This document shows, piece after piece, positions 17,476-27,107 of a DNA stretch of 64,000 nucleotides (within the stretch, counting starts at the first letter, position 1; each line of letters opens with the position of its first letter). The DNA comes from Hoeflea sp038900095. Its GTDB lineage: Bacteria; Pseudomonadota; Alphaproteobacteria; Rhizobiales; Rhizobiaceae. Under the pieces are notes generated by a model, which worked only from the letters and a program-made list of their open reading frames with translations, was not told the origin of the DNA and searched no databases. Where the stretch lies: contig NZ_JBBMQQ010000008.1 of NCBI RefSeq assembly GCF_038900095.1, positions 144,591-208,590 of the forward strand, written 5' to 3'. The position numbers were made by a program, and so were the translations under genes.

Positions 17476-18783
17476 TCAAGCCGTGGGCAATGCCGCCGGC
17501 CGGTCGCCACCATAGACCCAGTCGAGCAATTCCACCGTGTGGATGATCGGGATGTCGGTGCCGCCGGCGATCTGGGTCATGCAGCCGATATTGCCGGTGG
17601 CGATCAGATCCGGCTTCGTGCGCTCGATGTTCCTGACCTTGCGGTCGCGCAGGGTGCGCGCGATCTCGGGCTGCATGATGTTGTAGGTGCCTGCCGATCC
17701 GCAGCACAGATGACCTTCGGGCGGATCCTTGACCGTGAAGCCCGCGGCCTTGAGCAATGCCTTTGGCTGCACGGTGATCTTCTGGCCGTGCTGCATCGAA
17801 CAGGCGGAATGATAGGCCACGACCATGTTGGCGCCATTGACCGGTGCGGGCATCTCGACGCCGGCAAGATACTCGGTGATATCCTTGGCCAGTTCCGACA
17901 CACGCGCAGCCTTGTCCGCATAGGCCGGGTCCTCGCGCAGCATGTAACCATAATCCTTGATGGTGGTGCCGCAGCCCGAGGCGGTGATGATGATGGCATC
18001 CAGACCGCCATTGTCGATTGCCCGTGTCCAGGCATCAACATTGTTGCGCGCGGCCTCGAGCGCGTCATGCTCGCGGCCCATGTGGTGCACTAGCGCACCA
18101 CAGCAGCCCTCGCCTTCCGGTACGACCACTTCAACGCCGATCCGGTTCAGCAGCCGGATGGTCGCCTCGTTGATGCCGGGCTTGAGCACAGGCTGGGCGC
18201 AGCCGGTGAGAATGGCGACGCGGCCACGCTTTGCTCCGGTGCCGGCATGAGACCCGGGTTTGGCGAAGTCTGACTGCGCCGGCACCGACTTCGGGGCGAG
18301 TTCCAGCATCGCCGCCATCGGTTTGAGGCCCGGCACGGCCCGGAACAAGGGCGCGAAGGGCCGGCCGATACGGGCGGCATAGAGCGATGCACGGAAGCGT
18401 CCGGGATAAGGCAGCACCATCGCCAGCAGCCCACGGGTGATGCGGTTCATCAACGGCCGCTTGTAGGTCTTCTCGATATGGGCGCGGGCATGATCGACCA
18501 GATGCATGTAGTTGACGCCCGAGGGACAGGTGGTCATGCAGGACAGGCACGACAGGCAGCGGTCGATATGGGTCACCACCTTCTCGTCGGCAGGACGGTC
18601 ATTCTCCAGCATGTCCTTGATCAGGTAGATCCGGCCGCGCGGGCTGTCGAGCTCGTTGCCAAGCGTCACATAGGTTGGACAGGTGGCGGTGCAGAAGCCG
18701 CAATGCACGCATTTCCTGAGAATCTTCTCGGATTCGGCGACACCGGAGTCCTTGAGCTGCTCGGCGGTGAAATTGGTCTGCAT
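17476..18783 (-). CDS. glcF: Glycolate oxidase iron-sulfur subunit
   Basis: 435 residues. Electron-transfer subunit of the membrane-associated glycolate dehydrogenase GlcDEF that makes glyoxylate. Two 4Fe-4S motifs lie near the N-terminus (CVHCGFCTATCPTY and CLSCLSCMTTCPSG), followed by two CCG domains with GCCGALVHHM and LCCGSAGTYN. Length and order of domains are standard. It is the last gene of the minus-strand unit glcD-glcE-DUF4870-glcF. Confidence 0.95.
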   Translation of the reverse strand: MQTNFTAEQLKDSGVAESEKILRKCVHCGFCTATCPTYVTLGNELDSPRGRIYLIKDMLENDRPADEKVVTHIDRCLSCLSCMTTCPSGVNYMHLVDHARAHIEKTYKRPLMNRITRGLLAMVLPYPGRFRASLYAARIGRPFAPLFRAVPGLKPMAAMLELAPKSVPAQSDFAKPGSHAGTGAKRGRVAILTGCAQPVLKPGINEATIRLLNRIGVEVVVPEGEGCCGALVHHMGREHDALEAARNNVDAWTRAIDNGGLDAIIITASGCGTTIKDYGYMLREDPAYADKAARVSELAKDITEYLAGVEMPAPVNGANMVVAYHSACSMQHGQKITVQPKALLKAAGFTVKDPPEGHLCCGSAGTYNIMQPEIARTLRDRKVRNIERTKPDLIATGNIGCMTQIAGGTDIPIIHTVELLDWVYGGDRPAALPTA

Positions 18784-18839
18784 GTCGCGAATTCCTTGGA
18801 ACTTTCAGAAAAATGTGCCGCCGGTTGAGACCAGCGCTT

Positions 18840-19217
18840 TCAGAGCAACCAGCTTTGGGGATTGTCGATCGGCTCGTTGCGGCCCAGTTTCTGCAGCCCG
18901 ACAATAGTGCGGACGACGACCCAGAGAGCAACAAGCGGCATCAGCAGCATACCGATCAGGACGAACATCAGCACTGCGCTGATGACCGCACCAAGCAGGC
19001 CGAGCCAGAAGGTGCGGATCGCCCAGGTATAGTGGCTTTCAAGCCAGGCCTCGGACTTGCCGCGGTTGAGGTGGGCCAGAACGATGCCGACGATGCCCGA
19101 GATCCCGATGACGAAACTCACCAGGTACAGGATGTAGATGACCTGCAGATTGGTCTTGCCGGGTTCGAGCCAGCGGTCGGTCTGGCGGGGTTCAGGGGCT
19201 TGATCCGGATTGCTCAT
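18840..19217 (-). CDS. DUF4870-like membrane protein
   Basis: 125 residues from ATG 19217, which has AAGGAG upstream. Three membrane segments: residues beginning LQVIYILYLVSFVIGISGIVG, then FWLGLLGAVISAVLMFVLIGM, and LLMPLVALWVVVRTIVG. The HYTWAIRTFW motif is typical of DUF4870/TIC20-like proteins. No known role. It lies inside the glycolate oxidase unit between glcE and glcF on the same strand, so it is probably co-expressed; a membrane-anchoring or assembly role would be speculation. Confidence 0.8.
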   Translation of the reverse strand: MSNPDQAPEPRQTDRWLEPGKTNLQVIYILYLVSFVIGISGIVGIVLAHLNRGKSEAWLESHYTWAIRTFWLGLLGAVISAVLMFVLIGMLLMPLVALWVVVRTIVGLQKLGRNEPIDNPQSWLL

Positions 19218-19272
19218 TGCCTGCTCCTTGTTCTGACGAATAAATGCTTTTCCCAAAAGGCCCGGGACCGGA

Positions 19273-20490
19273 TCACATGGTGGCGGTCATGCGTCCCGGG
19301 TTGAGCACGCCTGCCGGGTCGAACTGGTCCTTGATCCGCCGCGCCAGGGCTTCCAGCGGCTTTGGCTGCGGTTCGAACACGGGAACGGAAATTCGGGTGG
19401 CGGCATCAGCCCGGACAAGGGTGGCATGGCCACCACCGAGCACCTTGATGTACTGGCGAACCAGATCAGCATCCGGATCGGCTTCCATGCGCAGCCAGAC
19501 CAGCCCGCCCTGCCAGTCGTAAAATGCATCAACGCCGGTCTTGAGCCGCAACGCGGCAACCAGCTGATGCCCGGCGGAAGGCGCCACAGACACTTTCCAG
19601 ACCGGCTTCATGGTCCCGTCGGCGAATGGCCTGACGTCGCGGATGTCGCGCCAGAGACCGTCCGAGACGTCACCTTCCAGCACACTTACCGTGCCACGCC
19701 TGCCCATTTCGGCTACCAGCCGCCCGGTGCGGACTTCGACAGAGGGCGTCAGCCCCTCAAGCCGCAGAACGGTTGCAGGGCCACCCTTGAGACTGCCGCC
19801 GGCAAATTTGGAAATGACGCTTTCGGGCAGGTGCGCGGCTCCGGAAACCTCCACCGACATGGCAAGCGCCGCGGCCATGGCTTCGGCGGCTTGCGCATCA
19901 TTGAGGCCGGAGACGACAACCGTGACGGCGGTTTCAGGCCGCGGCAGGACCTTGAAGATGACCTCTGACATAACCCCGAGCGTGCCCCAGGACCCGGCCA
20001 TCAGCTTGACCAAATCGAGGCCGGTGACGTTCTTCATCACCCGGCCGCCGCTCTTGACGATTTCGCCGGAGCCATTGACGAAGCGGACGCCCAAGAGATT
20101 ATCGCGCGCTGCACCGGCGGAAATCCGGCGCGGACCGGAGACGTTCCCGGCAAAGACGCCACCAATGGTCGGCTCGCCGGTAGCGCCCAGAAGAGGGCGG
20201 TGGTCCATCGGCTCGAAGGTCAGCATCTGGTTGTTGGCAGCCAGCGCCGTCTCGATCTCGGCGAGCGGGGTGCCGGCACGCGCCGCCATCACCAGCTCAG
20301 AAGGATCGTAATTGGTGATCCCGCTCAGTTTTGCCACCGACAGGACCGACGCCGATTGTACCGGACGGCCAAGATCAAGCCTGGTGCCTCCGCCCCTCAC
20401 CTCGATGGGACGGCGGGCCTCGTTCGCCTCAAGCACAATCCGCGCGACCTCTTCCTCGGTCTGTGGATACTGGATGTCGGTCGTGCTCAT
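19273..20490 (-). CDS. glcE: Glycolate oxidase FAD-binding subunit
   Basis: 405 residues with an FAD-binding type 4 domain (VRGGGTRLDLGRPV near residues 34-47, then RAGTPLAEIETALAANNQML and GGVFAGNVSGPRRISAGAARD). Second flavin subunit of GlcDEF. Its start overlaps the stop of glcD by 4 bp. The C-terminus RIKDQFDPAGVLNPGRM is the usual ending of this family. Confidence 0.94.
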   Translation of the reverse strand: MSTTDIQYPQTEEEVARIVLEANEARRPIEVRGGGTRLDLGRPVQSASVLSVAKLSGITNYDPSELVMAARAGTPLAEIETALAANNQMLTFEPMDHRPLLGATGEPTIGGVFAGNVSGPRRISAGAARDNLLGVRFVNGSGEIVKSGGRVMKNVTGLDLVKLMAGSWGTLGVMSEVIFKVLPRPETAVTVVVSGLNDAQAAEAMAAALAMSVEVSGAAHLPESVISKFAGGSLKGGPATVLRLEGLTPSVEVRTGRLVAEMGRRGTVSVLEGDVSDGLWRDIRDVRPFADGTMKPVWKVSVAPSAGHQLVAALRLKTGVDAFYDWQGGLVWLRMEADPDADLVRQYIKVLGGGHATLVRADAATRISVPVFEPQPKPLEALARRIKDQFDPAGVLNPGRMTATM

Positions 20491-21971
20491 GCTGCTGTCC
20501 TGTCATCGCCGGCCGCGCTCTGGTTACCCGGCTGGGAGCCGTTTCTGCCTTCGAGCGGAAACACTTTCGAGGGATTGAGGATCCATTTCGGATCAAAGGC
20601 GGCACGCACCCGCATCTGCTGGGCCAGATCGGCATCGGAATACTGATGCCGCATCAGGTCGCGCTTTTCGATGCCGACGCCATGCTCTCCGGTCAGGCAG
20701 CCACCGGCATCGACGCAGAGCTTGAGGATGTCGTTTCCGGCCATCTCCGCCTTCAGGCTTTCCTCCGGATCGTTGGCATCGAACAGGATCAGCGGATGCA
20801 TGTTGCCGTCGCCAGCATGAAACACGTTGGCGACACGCAGTCCGTAGCGGTCGATGATCTCGCTGGTTTTCTCCAGCACATGAGACAGTTGCCCCAGCGG
20901 CACGGTGCCATCCATGCAGATATAATCGGCGATGCGCCCGGTGGCGCCAAAGGCCGACTTCCGGCCCTTCCAGATCAGGGCTGCTTCGGTGGCAGACTGG
21001 CTTTCCCTGATCGTCTTGACGCCGTGCTTGCGGGCGATCTCGATGATGCGTTCGAGCATGGCATCCATCTCGGCATCCGAGCCCTCGACCTCAACGATCA
21101 GCAGCGCCTCGACATCCATCGGATAGCCTGCCTGGGCGAAGGCCTCGCAGATCTCGATGGCCGGCTTGTCCATGAACTCGATGGCGACCGGGATGATGCC
21201 CGAGCCGATGATGTCGGTGACGCAGGCGCCCGCGGCAATCGAGCTGTCGAAGCCGAACAGCACCGGACGGGCGCCCTCGGGCCTGGCGATCAGCCTGACG
21301 GTCGCCTCGGTGACAATGCCCAGCTGCCCTTCGGATCCACAGATCAGGCCAAGCAGGTCATAGCCTGCCGCATCCAGCGCCTTTCCGCCGATCTCGACGA
21401 TGGAGCCATCGAACATGACCATCTTGACGCCCAGCAGGTTGTTGGTGGTGACGCCATACTTGAGACAATGGGCTCCGCCAGAATTCATGCCGATATTGCC
21501 ACCGATGGTGCAGGCAAGCTGAGAACTGGGGTCAGGCGCGTAGAAGAAGCCGTCGGCCTCGACCGCCTGGCTGATCGAGATGTTGGTCACGCCGGCCTGG
21601 ACCACTGCCGCGCGGTTGGGGAAATCGACCTCAAGAATGCGGTTGAGCTTGGAAACCCCGATGACGATCGCATCTTCCTGCGGGATCGCGCCTCCGGAAA
21701 GCGACGTTCCTGCTCCACGCGGAATGACCGGAATGGCGTTGTCGTTGCAGTATTTGAGAACGGCCGCGACCTGAGCTGTGGTTTCGGGCAAGACGACCGC
21801 CAAGGGCATGCGCCGGTAGGAGACGAAGGCATCCGTATCGAACGGCACCAGCTCCCTTTCCTCGGTTATCAGGCAGCTTTCGGGCAGCAGGCCTGCAAGA
21901 TCGGCAATGATCGAGGGACGACGGTCAATGACCGCGCGGTCAGGCTCCAGAAATGCAATCAACTCCGACAT
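20487..21971 (-). CDS. glcD: Glycolate oxidase catalytic FAD subunit
   Basis: 494 residues from ATG 21971 (MSELIAFLEPDRAV); an earlier in-frame start at 22046 would add residues of low quality. FAD-binding type 4 domain (PRGAGTSLSGGAIPQEDAIV, GGNIGMNSGG) and a C-terminal FAD-linked oxidase domain with HAGDGNMHPLILFD and GGCLTGEHGVG. Oxidises glycolate, possibly also D-lactate. First gene of the unit; divergent from a LysR gene whose product is a candidate regulator. Confidence 0.95.
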   Translation of the reverse strand: MSELIAFLEPDRAVIDRRPSIIADLAGLLPESCLITEERELVPFDTDAFVSYRRMPLAVVLPETTAQVAAVLKYCNDNAIPVIPRGAGTSLSGGAIPQEDAIVIGVSKLNRILEVDFPNRAAVVQAGVTNISISQAVEADGFFYAPDPSSQLACTIGGNIGMNSGGAHCLKYGVTTNNLLGVKMVMFDGSIVEIGGKALDAAGYDLLGLICGSEGQLGIVTEATVRLIARPEGARPVLFGFDSSIAAGACVTDIIGSGIIPVAIEFMDKPAIEICEAFAQAGYPMDVEALLIVEVEGSDAEMDAMLERIIEIARKHGVKTIRESQSATEAALIWKGRKSAFGATGRIADYICMDGTVPLGQLSHVLEKTSEIIDRYGLRVANVFHAGDGNMHPLILFDANDPEESLKAEMAGNDILKLCVDAGGCLTGEHGVGIEKRDLMRHQYSDADLAQQMRVRAAFDPKWILNPSKVFPLEGRNGSQPGNQSAAGDDRTAA

Positions 21972-22204
21972 GGCATCCTCCCTCGCGTCTCGAAACAGTG
22001 AAAAAGCACCGCCATCAGACCTTAACTGGTATTTTTTGTTTACCACTTAATTTGACGTTCGGCAATGCAGTTCACATCACATCCCGGAGCCCGTAAAACA
22101 TGGAGGCGCGCGTCCCTGAAACCCGGTTGCACCGAAATGATCCACGACAACAGCGCTTGCGTACTGTTAAGTATGACGTTCTCAAAGGGGAGAGACCACC
22201 CAGC

Positions 22205-23116
22205 ATGAACAATTTGGGAGACCTGGAGATTTTTGCCCGCGTGGTGTCTGCCGGATCAATGTCGGCGGCGGGGCGCGAACTCGGGCTGTCTCCTGCCGTG
22301 GTATCAAAGCGGCTTCGCCGTCTCGAGGACCGGCTCGGGACCCGCCTAATGCAGCGCACGACCAGGCAGATTTCACTTACCGAAGCCGGACAGGGATTTT
22401 ACGAACGCGTGCTGGCCATCCTGGCAGGGATCGAAGAGGCCGAGGCTTTTGTCTCGCGCCGCTCGGCGCTGGCGCACGGCGTGCTGAAGGTCTCGGCTCC
22501 CACCTCCTTCGGACGCATGCACATTGCGCCGCATATCAACGCCTTCATGCAGGCAAATCCCGATCTCGGGGTCAATCTGATGCTGCGCGACGAGTTCGTG
22601 GATATTGTCGGAGATGGCTACGACCTGGCGATCCGGATCGCCGAACTGAGCGATTCAAGCCTGGTTGCGCGGAAACTTGCGCCTGTTCGCCGCGTTCTGG
22701 TGGCGTCACCGGATTACATCAAGCGCCACGGCGTGCCGGAAACGATCGAGGATCTCGAGAGCCATATCTGCCTTGCTCCGCACAACAATGATTCCTGGAA
22801 GCTCGAAGGTCCGCAGGGCCAGATGGTTCACCGTCCGCTCGGGCCGCTGCAAACCAACTCCAGCGAAGTGGTTCGCGAAGCCGTCATTGGCGGTGTCGGC
22901 ATCGCCTTGCGGTCGACATGGGACATCGGCACGGAACTGGCCGATGGCCGGCTGGTCCAGGTGCTTCCCGCTTACGAAGGCTCGCGCAACGTCGCCATCC
23001 ACGCGGTCTATGCCAGCCGCCGGTTTCTGCCCGCCAAGGTGCGGCTGTTTATCGACTACCTGGCGGAACTCTACAGCCCCACGCCCTACTGGGATGCCCG
23101 GGAAGGCGGAAAGTAA
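22205..23116 (+). CDS. LysR-family transcriptional regulator
   Basis: 303 residues from ATG 22205. Winged helix-turn-helix at about residues 5-62 (DLEIFARVVSAGSMSAAGRE, then LSPAVVSKRLRRLEDRLGTR) and an effector-binding domain after it. It belongs to the CrgA/AaeR-like branch, with LKVSAPTSFGRMHIAP after the linker. Divergent from glcD across about 230 bp, so it is the best local candidate for control of glycolate oxidase; the classical regulator GlcC is GntR-type, so this would differ from the enterobacterial scheme. The effector is unknown. Confidence 0.9.
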   Translation: MNNLGDLEIFARVVSAGSMSAAGRELGLSPAVVSKRLRRLEDRLGTRLMQRTTRQISLTEAGQGFYERVLAILAGIEEAEAFVSRRSALAHGVLKVSAPTSFGRMHIAPHINAFMQANPDLGVNLMLRDEFVDIVGDGYDLAIRIAELSDSSLVARKLAPVRRVLVASPDYIKRHGVPETIEDLESHICLAPHNNDSWKLEGPQGQMVHRPLGPLQTNSSEVVREAVIGGVGIALRSTWDIGTELADGRLVQVLPAYEGSRNVAIHAVYASRRFLPAKVRLFIDYLAELYSPTPYWDAREGGK

Positions 23117-23373
23117 CGCGGCAACTGTCCTCGCCAGCCGGATGCAGCTTCCTCCGGACCGGGTATGCGGCCTCGCGCCGGATTTACGGGAAGTACCAGG
23201 GGCCAAGCCCGCGCTCGGTAAGACCGGGGCCGGTTACCGGGCGCAAAATGCACCGTTCGAAACCTCGCCACTCGTCCCTGAAAACACTAAACTTGACACA
23301 AATTGGATAAAAATATTGACCACCTTTCCCGACCCTTGGTACGCTTCAAACCAGCACCCAGCGGGAAACGGCG

Positions 23374-24201
23374 ATGGCCACGGACATTTTTGCACGTATC
23401 GAGCACAGCCGGACAGCTGATGAAGTGGTTCATCAGATCGAGATTCTCGTGCTCGAAGGCATCCTGCGCGTTGGCGACAGGCTTCCCGGAGAGCGGGAAC
23501 TGGCCAAGCAGTTCGATGTCTCGCGGCCGATCCTGCGGGAAGCGCTCAAGGTTCTTGAAGGGCGCGGCCTGCTCAACACGCAACATGGCGGCGGTACCTT
23601 TGTTGCCGACGTGATCGGCCAGGTCTTCACCCGTCCGGTGATGGAGCTGATCACGCGGCATCAGAAAGCGACGCTGGACTACCTTGAGTACCGGCGGGAG
23701 ATCGAAGGCGTTACCGCGGAGTTTGCCGCGCGGCGCGCCACGGAGGCCGACAAGGCGCTGCTGACCCGCATCGTCACAGCGATGAAAGCCGCGCACCAGA
23801 AAGACGCCTTCGATGAAGAAGCCGAAATCGACGTGGAATTCCACAGCGCGATCGGCGAATGCGCACACAACATCATTTTGCTGCACACGCTGAGATCGTG
23901 CTACCGGCTACTGGCCGAAGGTGTGTTTTACAATCGCGCGCTGGTCTACAATCTGCCTGGCGCACGCGATCAGTTGCTGGCCCAGCATATTGCCATCTAC
24001 GACGCGGTGATGGCGGCGAACCCTGAAGCAGCACGGCGTGCAGCCCAGGCCCATATCGATTTCGTCTCCAGGGCGATGACCGATGCCGAACGCTCGGGCG
24101 ACTGGGAGCGGGTGTCGAAACTGCGCCTGCAACAGCGCGCGCCGGACCTGTCCGGCTCCAGCAGAACATCAAAACAGAAACAATCGGAGGCGGCAGAGTG
24201 A
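23374..24201 (+). CDS. FadR/GntR-family regulator, LldR-like
   Basis: 275 residues: GntR winged helix at about residues 18-76 (GDRLPGERELAKQFDVSRPI then LREALKVLEGRGLLNT) and a C-terminal all-helical FCD ligand domain with metal-binding histidines. The gene starts the plus-strand unit with lutABC and overlaps lutA by 4 bp (GTGA), so it most likely senses L-lactate and represses lut. This matches LldR/PdhR-type control of lactate genes in proteobacteria. It could also influence the divergent glc genes. Confidence 0.92.
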   Translation: MATDIFARIEHSRTADEVVHQIEILVLEGILRVGDRLPGERELAKQFDVSRPILREALKVLEGRGLLNTQHGGGTFVADVIGQVFTRPVMELITRHQKATLDYLEYRREIEGVTAEFAARRATEADKALLTRIVTAMKAAHQKDAFDEEAEIDVEFHSAIGECAHNIILLHTLRSCYRLLAEGVFYNRALVYNLPGARDQLLAQHIAIYDAVMAANPEAARRAAQAHIDFVSRAMTDAERSGDWERVSKLRLQQRAPDLSGSSRTSKQKQSEAAE

Positions 24202-24983
24202 CGTCAAGCGGAACGAAGGCTGCCCAACAGCCACGTGTGGGACTTTTTGCGACCTGTCTGGTCGATCTTTTCCGGCCATCTGTCGGTTTTGCCAGCGTCA
24301 AGCTGCTGCAGGACGCCGGGTGCGAGGTGCATGTGCCGGTGGCGCAGACCTGCTGCGGCCAGCCAGCCTACAACACCGGCGACAGGGCTGACACGCGCGA
24401 GATCGCCGAACAGGTGATCGAGGCTTTCGAGGAATTCGATTTCATCGTCGCGCCGTCGGGTTCATGCGCCTCGATGCTGAGGAAGCACTATCCCGGCCTG
24501 TTTGAGGGCGATGCCGCCTGGGAAGACCGGGCAAAGGCATTCTCGGCGAAATGCCACGAGCTGATCTCGTTTCTCACCGACGTGATGATGGTGCGCGATA
24601 CCGGGGCAGCACTTGAAGCCAGGATCACCTATCACGATTCCTGTTCGGGACTGCGCGAGCTCGGCATCAAGGAGCAGCCGCGCAAGCTCCTGGGCAATGT
24701 CAGCGGCGTTGAAGTCCGGGAAATGACGGATTCGGACGTCTGTTGCGGTTTTGGCGGCACCTTCTGCGTAAAATATTCCGATATTTCCAATGCCATCGTC
24801 ACCAAGAAGGTCGGCAATATCGACACCTCGGGCGCCGACATGCTGCTGGCCGGCGACCTTGGCTGCCTGATGAACATGGCCGGAAAACTCAAGCGCCAGG
24901 GATCGGACGTCGAGGTCCGTCATGTCGCCGAAGTTCTGGCGGGCATGACCAGCCAGCCGCCGATCGCCGGCTCCGGCAAATAG
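24198..24983 (+). CDS. lutA: L-lactate utilisation protein LutA (CCG-domain Fe-S subunit)
   Basis: 261 residues. Contains two CCG-type cysteine-rich domains (TCCGQPAYNTGDRAD near residue 50 and DVCCGFGGTFCVKYS near residue 180), as in LutA/YkgE. Works with LutB and LutC to oxidise L-lactate to pyruvate. The start is GTG 24198 with GGAGG 7 bp upstream and overlaps the regulator's stop. Confidence 0.93.
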   Translation: MTSSGTKAAQQPRVGLFATCLVDLFRPSVGFASVKLLQDAGCEVHVPVAQTCCGQPAYNTGDRADTREIAEQVIEAFEEFDFIVAPSGSCASMLRKHYPGLFEGDAAWEDRAKAFSAKCHELISFLTDVMMVRDTGAALEARITYHDSCSGLRELGIKEQPRKLLGNVSGVEVREMTDSDVCCGFGGTFCVKYSDISNAIVTKKVGNIDTSGADMLLAGDLGCLMNMAGKLKRQGSDVEVRHVAEVLAGMTSQPPIAGSGK

Positions 24984-25002
24984 GCGGAACAGGAGACACC
25001 CG

Positions 25003-26439
25003 ATGGAACTCACCGCCAACAAGTTCAAGGCAAACGCCTCAAAGGCACTGGTCGATGCGCAGCTGCAAAAAGCGCTCGGCAATGTGGAAAAGGGGTTTAT
25101 CGGCAAGCGCCAGAAGGCCGCCGATGCACTGCCGGAATTCGATGCGTTGCGCGACAATGCCCGCGACATCAAGAACCATGTGCTCGAGCATCTCGACCTT
25201 TATCTCGAGGAATACGAGCGCAAGGTGACGGCTGCCGGTGGCCATGTGCACTGGGCCGAAACGGCCGAGGATGCGCGCCGCATCGTGCTCGATATCTGCC
25301 AGAAGGCCAATGCCCGCACGGTGACCAAGGGCAAGTCGATGATTACCGAGGAGATCGCGCTCAACGATCACCTGGAGGCCAACGGCATCGAGCCGGTGGA
25401 AACCGACCTCGGCGAATACATTATCCAGCTGCGCGGCGAACATCCGAGCCATATCATTGCGCCGGCGGTGCACTTGAACAAGGAACAGGTGGAAGGCGAT
25501 TTCCGCCGGGTACATACGCATCTGCCGGAAGGCCGTGACCTCAGCGAGCCTGTCTCACTGCTCAGCGAGGCGCGCGAAGTGTTGCGGCAGCGCTATTTCG
25601 CGGCCGATGTCGGCATCACCGGCGCCAACTTCCTGATCGCGGAAACCGGCACCTCGGTCATCGTCACCAACGAAGGCAATGGCGACCTGACCCAGACGCT
25701 GGGCAAGGTGCATGTTGTCGTCGCCTCGATCGAGAAGATCGTGCCGACGCTGGAAGACACGTCGCAGATTCTCAGGGTGCTTGCACGCTCGGCCACCGGT
25801 CAGGACATGAGCGTCTACACGACATTCTCCACCGGCCCGAAACGCGAGGAAGACCCGGACGGGCCGGATGAGTACCATGTTGTGCTGCTGGACAATGGCC
25901 GCTCGGCGATGCTTGGCACCGAGTACCAGGACATGCTGCGCTGCATCCGCTGCGGCGCCTGCATGAACCATTGCCCGGTCTACCACGCGGTCGGCGGTCA
26001 TGCCTACGGCTCGGTCTATCCCGGCCCGATGGGCGCGGTGCTGACGCCCTCGCTCAATGGCATTGACGAGACCGGACAACTGCCCAACGCCTCGACCTTC
26101 TGCGGCCGTTGCGAGGCGGTGTGTCCAATGCGGATTCCGCTGCCGAAGATGATGCGGCACTGGCGCGAGCGCGAGTTCGAGCGAAATCTGACGCCAGCTG
26201 TTGCGCGCTATGGGCTGAAAGCCTGGGCTTTCTTTGCCAAGCGGCCGAAACTCTACCGTTTTGGCGCATCGTTCGCGATGCCCTTGCTGTCGCTGTTCGG
26301 CGGCACGTCGCGGCGCTTCCATTCGCTGCCATTTGCCGGCGGATGGACCCGCCATCGCGACCTGCCGGCACCTGAGGGCCGCACCTTCCTGCAGGCCTGG
26401 GCGCAGCGCGAAGCGCAGAAACAGGAGACGGGACAATGA
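25003..26439 (+). CDS. lutB: L-lactate utilisation iron-sulfur protein LutB
   Basis: 478 residues with an N-terminal LUD domain (KGKSMITEEIALNDHLE and the GITGANFLIAETGTSV region) and two 4Fe-4S motifs (CIRCGACMNHCPVY and CGRCEAVCPMRIP) near residues 310-375. Central subunit of LutABC. Good ribosome site (AGGAG) ahead of ATG 25003. Its stop overlaps the lutC start by 4 bp. Confidence 0.95.
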   Translation: MELTANKFKANASKALVDAQLQKALGNVEKGFIGKRQKAADALPEFDALRDNARDIKNHVLEHLDLYLEEYERKVTAAGGHVHWAETAEDARRIVLDICQKANARTVTKGKSMITEEIALNDHLEANGIEPVETDLGEYIIQLRGEHPSHIIAPAVHLNKEQVEGDFRRVHTHLPEGRDLSEPVSLLSEAREVLRQRYFAADVGITGANFLIAETGTSVIVTNEGNGDLTQTLGKVHVVVASIEKIVPTLEDTSQILRVLARSATGQDMSVYTTFSTGPKREEDPDGPDEYHVVLLDNGRSAMLGTEYQDMLRCIRCGACMNHCPVYHAVGGHAYGSVYPGPMGAVLTPSLNGIDETGQLPNASTFCGRCEAVCPMRIPLPKMMRHWREREFERNLTPAVARYGLKAWAFFAKRPKLYRFGASFAMPLLSLFGGTSRRFHSLPFAGGWTRHRDLPAPEGRTFLQAWAQREAQKQETGQ

Positions 26440-27107
26440 GCGCGCGCGAGAATGTGCTGAGCAAGATCCGGGCATCGATGCGGGTTCCGTCCTCCGATGA
26501 CAAACGCCGCGAGGCGGTTGCTGCCCGGCTCGAAAATTCACCCGCCGGCATCATTCCAGGCAGGGCGCAGCTGCCGAAGGCCGGACAGGTCGATCTGTTC
26601 TGCTCGATGGCCGAGCAATTCGGCGCGACACTGGCGCGCGTCAGCGACTACAAGGCGGTTGCGGCGGAGGTCACCACCTATCTGCGTTCTCACAACCTGC
26701 CTGCGGAAATCCGGATGGGCGCCGACAAGCGGTTGAAGAAGGCCGGCTGGGAAACCGAGAAGAACCTCGAAATCCGTCACGGCGCCTCCGATGGCGGCGA
26801 TCTGGCCGGCGTCAGTCACGCCATGGCCGGGATTGCGGAAACCGGGACGCTGGCGCTGGCTTCGGGTCAGGACAACCCGACAACCATCAACTTCCTGCCC
26901 GAACACCATATCGTGGTGCTGAAGGCCAGTGACATCAAAGGCGACATGGAAAGCGTCTGGGCTATGCTGCGCAAGGCGCAGGGCAAGGGTGAAATGCCCA
27001 GAGCCTTCAACCTGATCACCGGTCCGTCGCGCTCCGGCGATATCGAGCAGACCATCCTGCTCGGCGCGCACGGGCCGCGGGCGCTGCATGTCATCGTGGT
27101 TGACTAG
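26436..27107 (+). CDS. lutC: L-lactate utilisation protein LutC
   Basis: 223-residue LUD-domain protein (GIAETGTLALASG and the ending GPSRSGDIEQTILLGAHGPR are family hallmarks). Third subunit of LutABC. Its 3' end overlaps the convergent MOSC gene by 4 bp, so there is no room for a terminator and the two transcripts must overlap. Confidence 0.94.
   Translation: MSARENVLSKIRASMRVPSSDDKRREAVAARLENSPAGIIPGRAQLPKAGQVDLFCSMAEQFGATLARVSDYKAVAAEVTTYLRSHNLPAEIRMGADKRLKKAGWETEKNLEIRHGASDGGDLAGVSHAMAGIAETGTLALASGQDNPTTINFLPEHHIVVLKASDIKGDMESVWAMLRKAQGKGEMPRAFNLITGPSRSGDIEQTILLGAHGPRALHVIVVD

Noticed and set aside
20331..22001. Long plus-strand open frame opposite glcD
   Set aside because: Antisense artefact; glcD carries full FAD-oxidase motifs.
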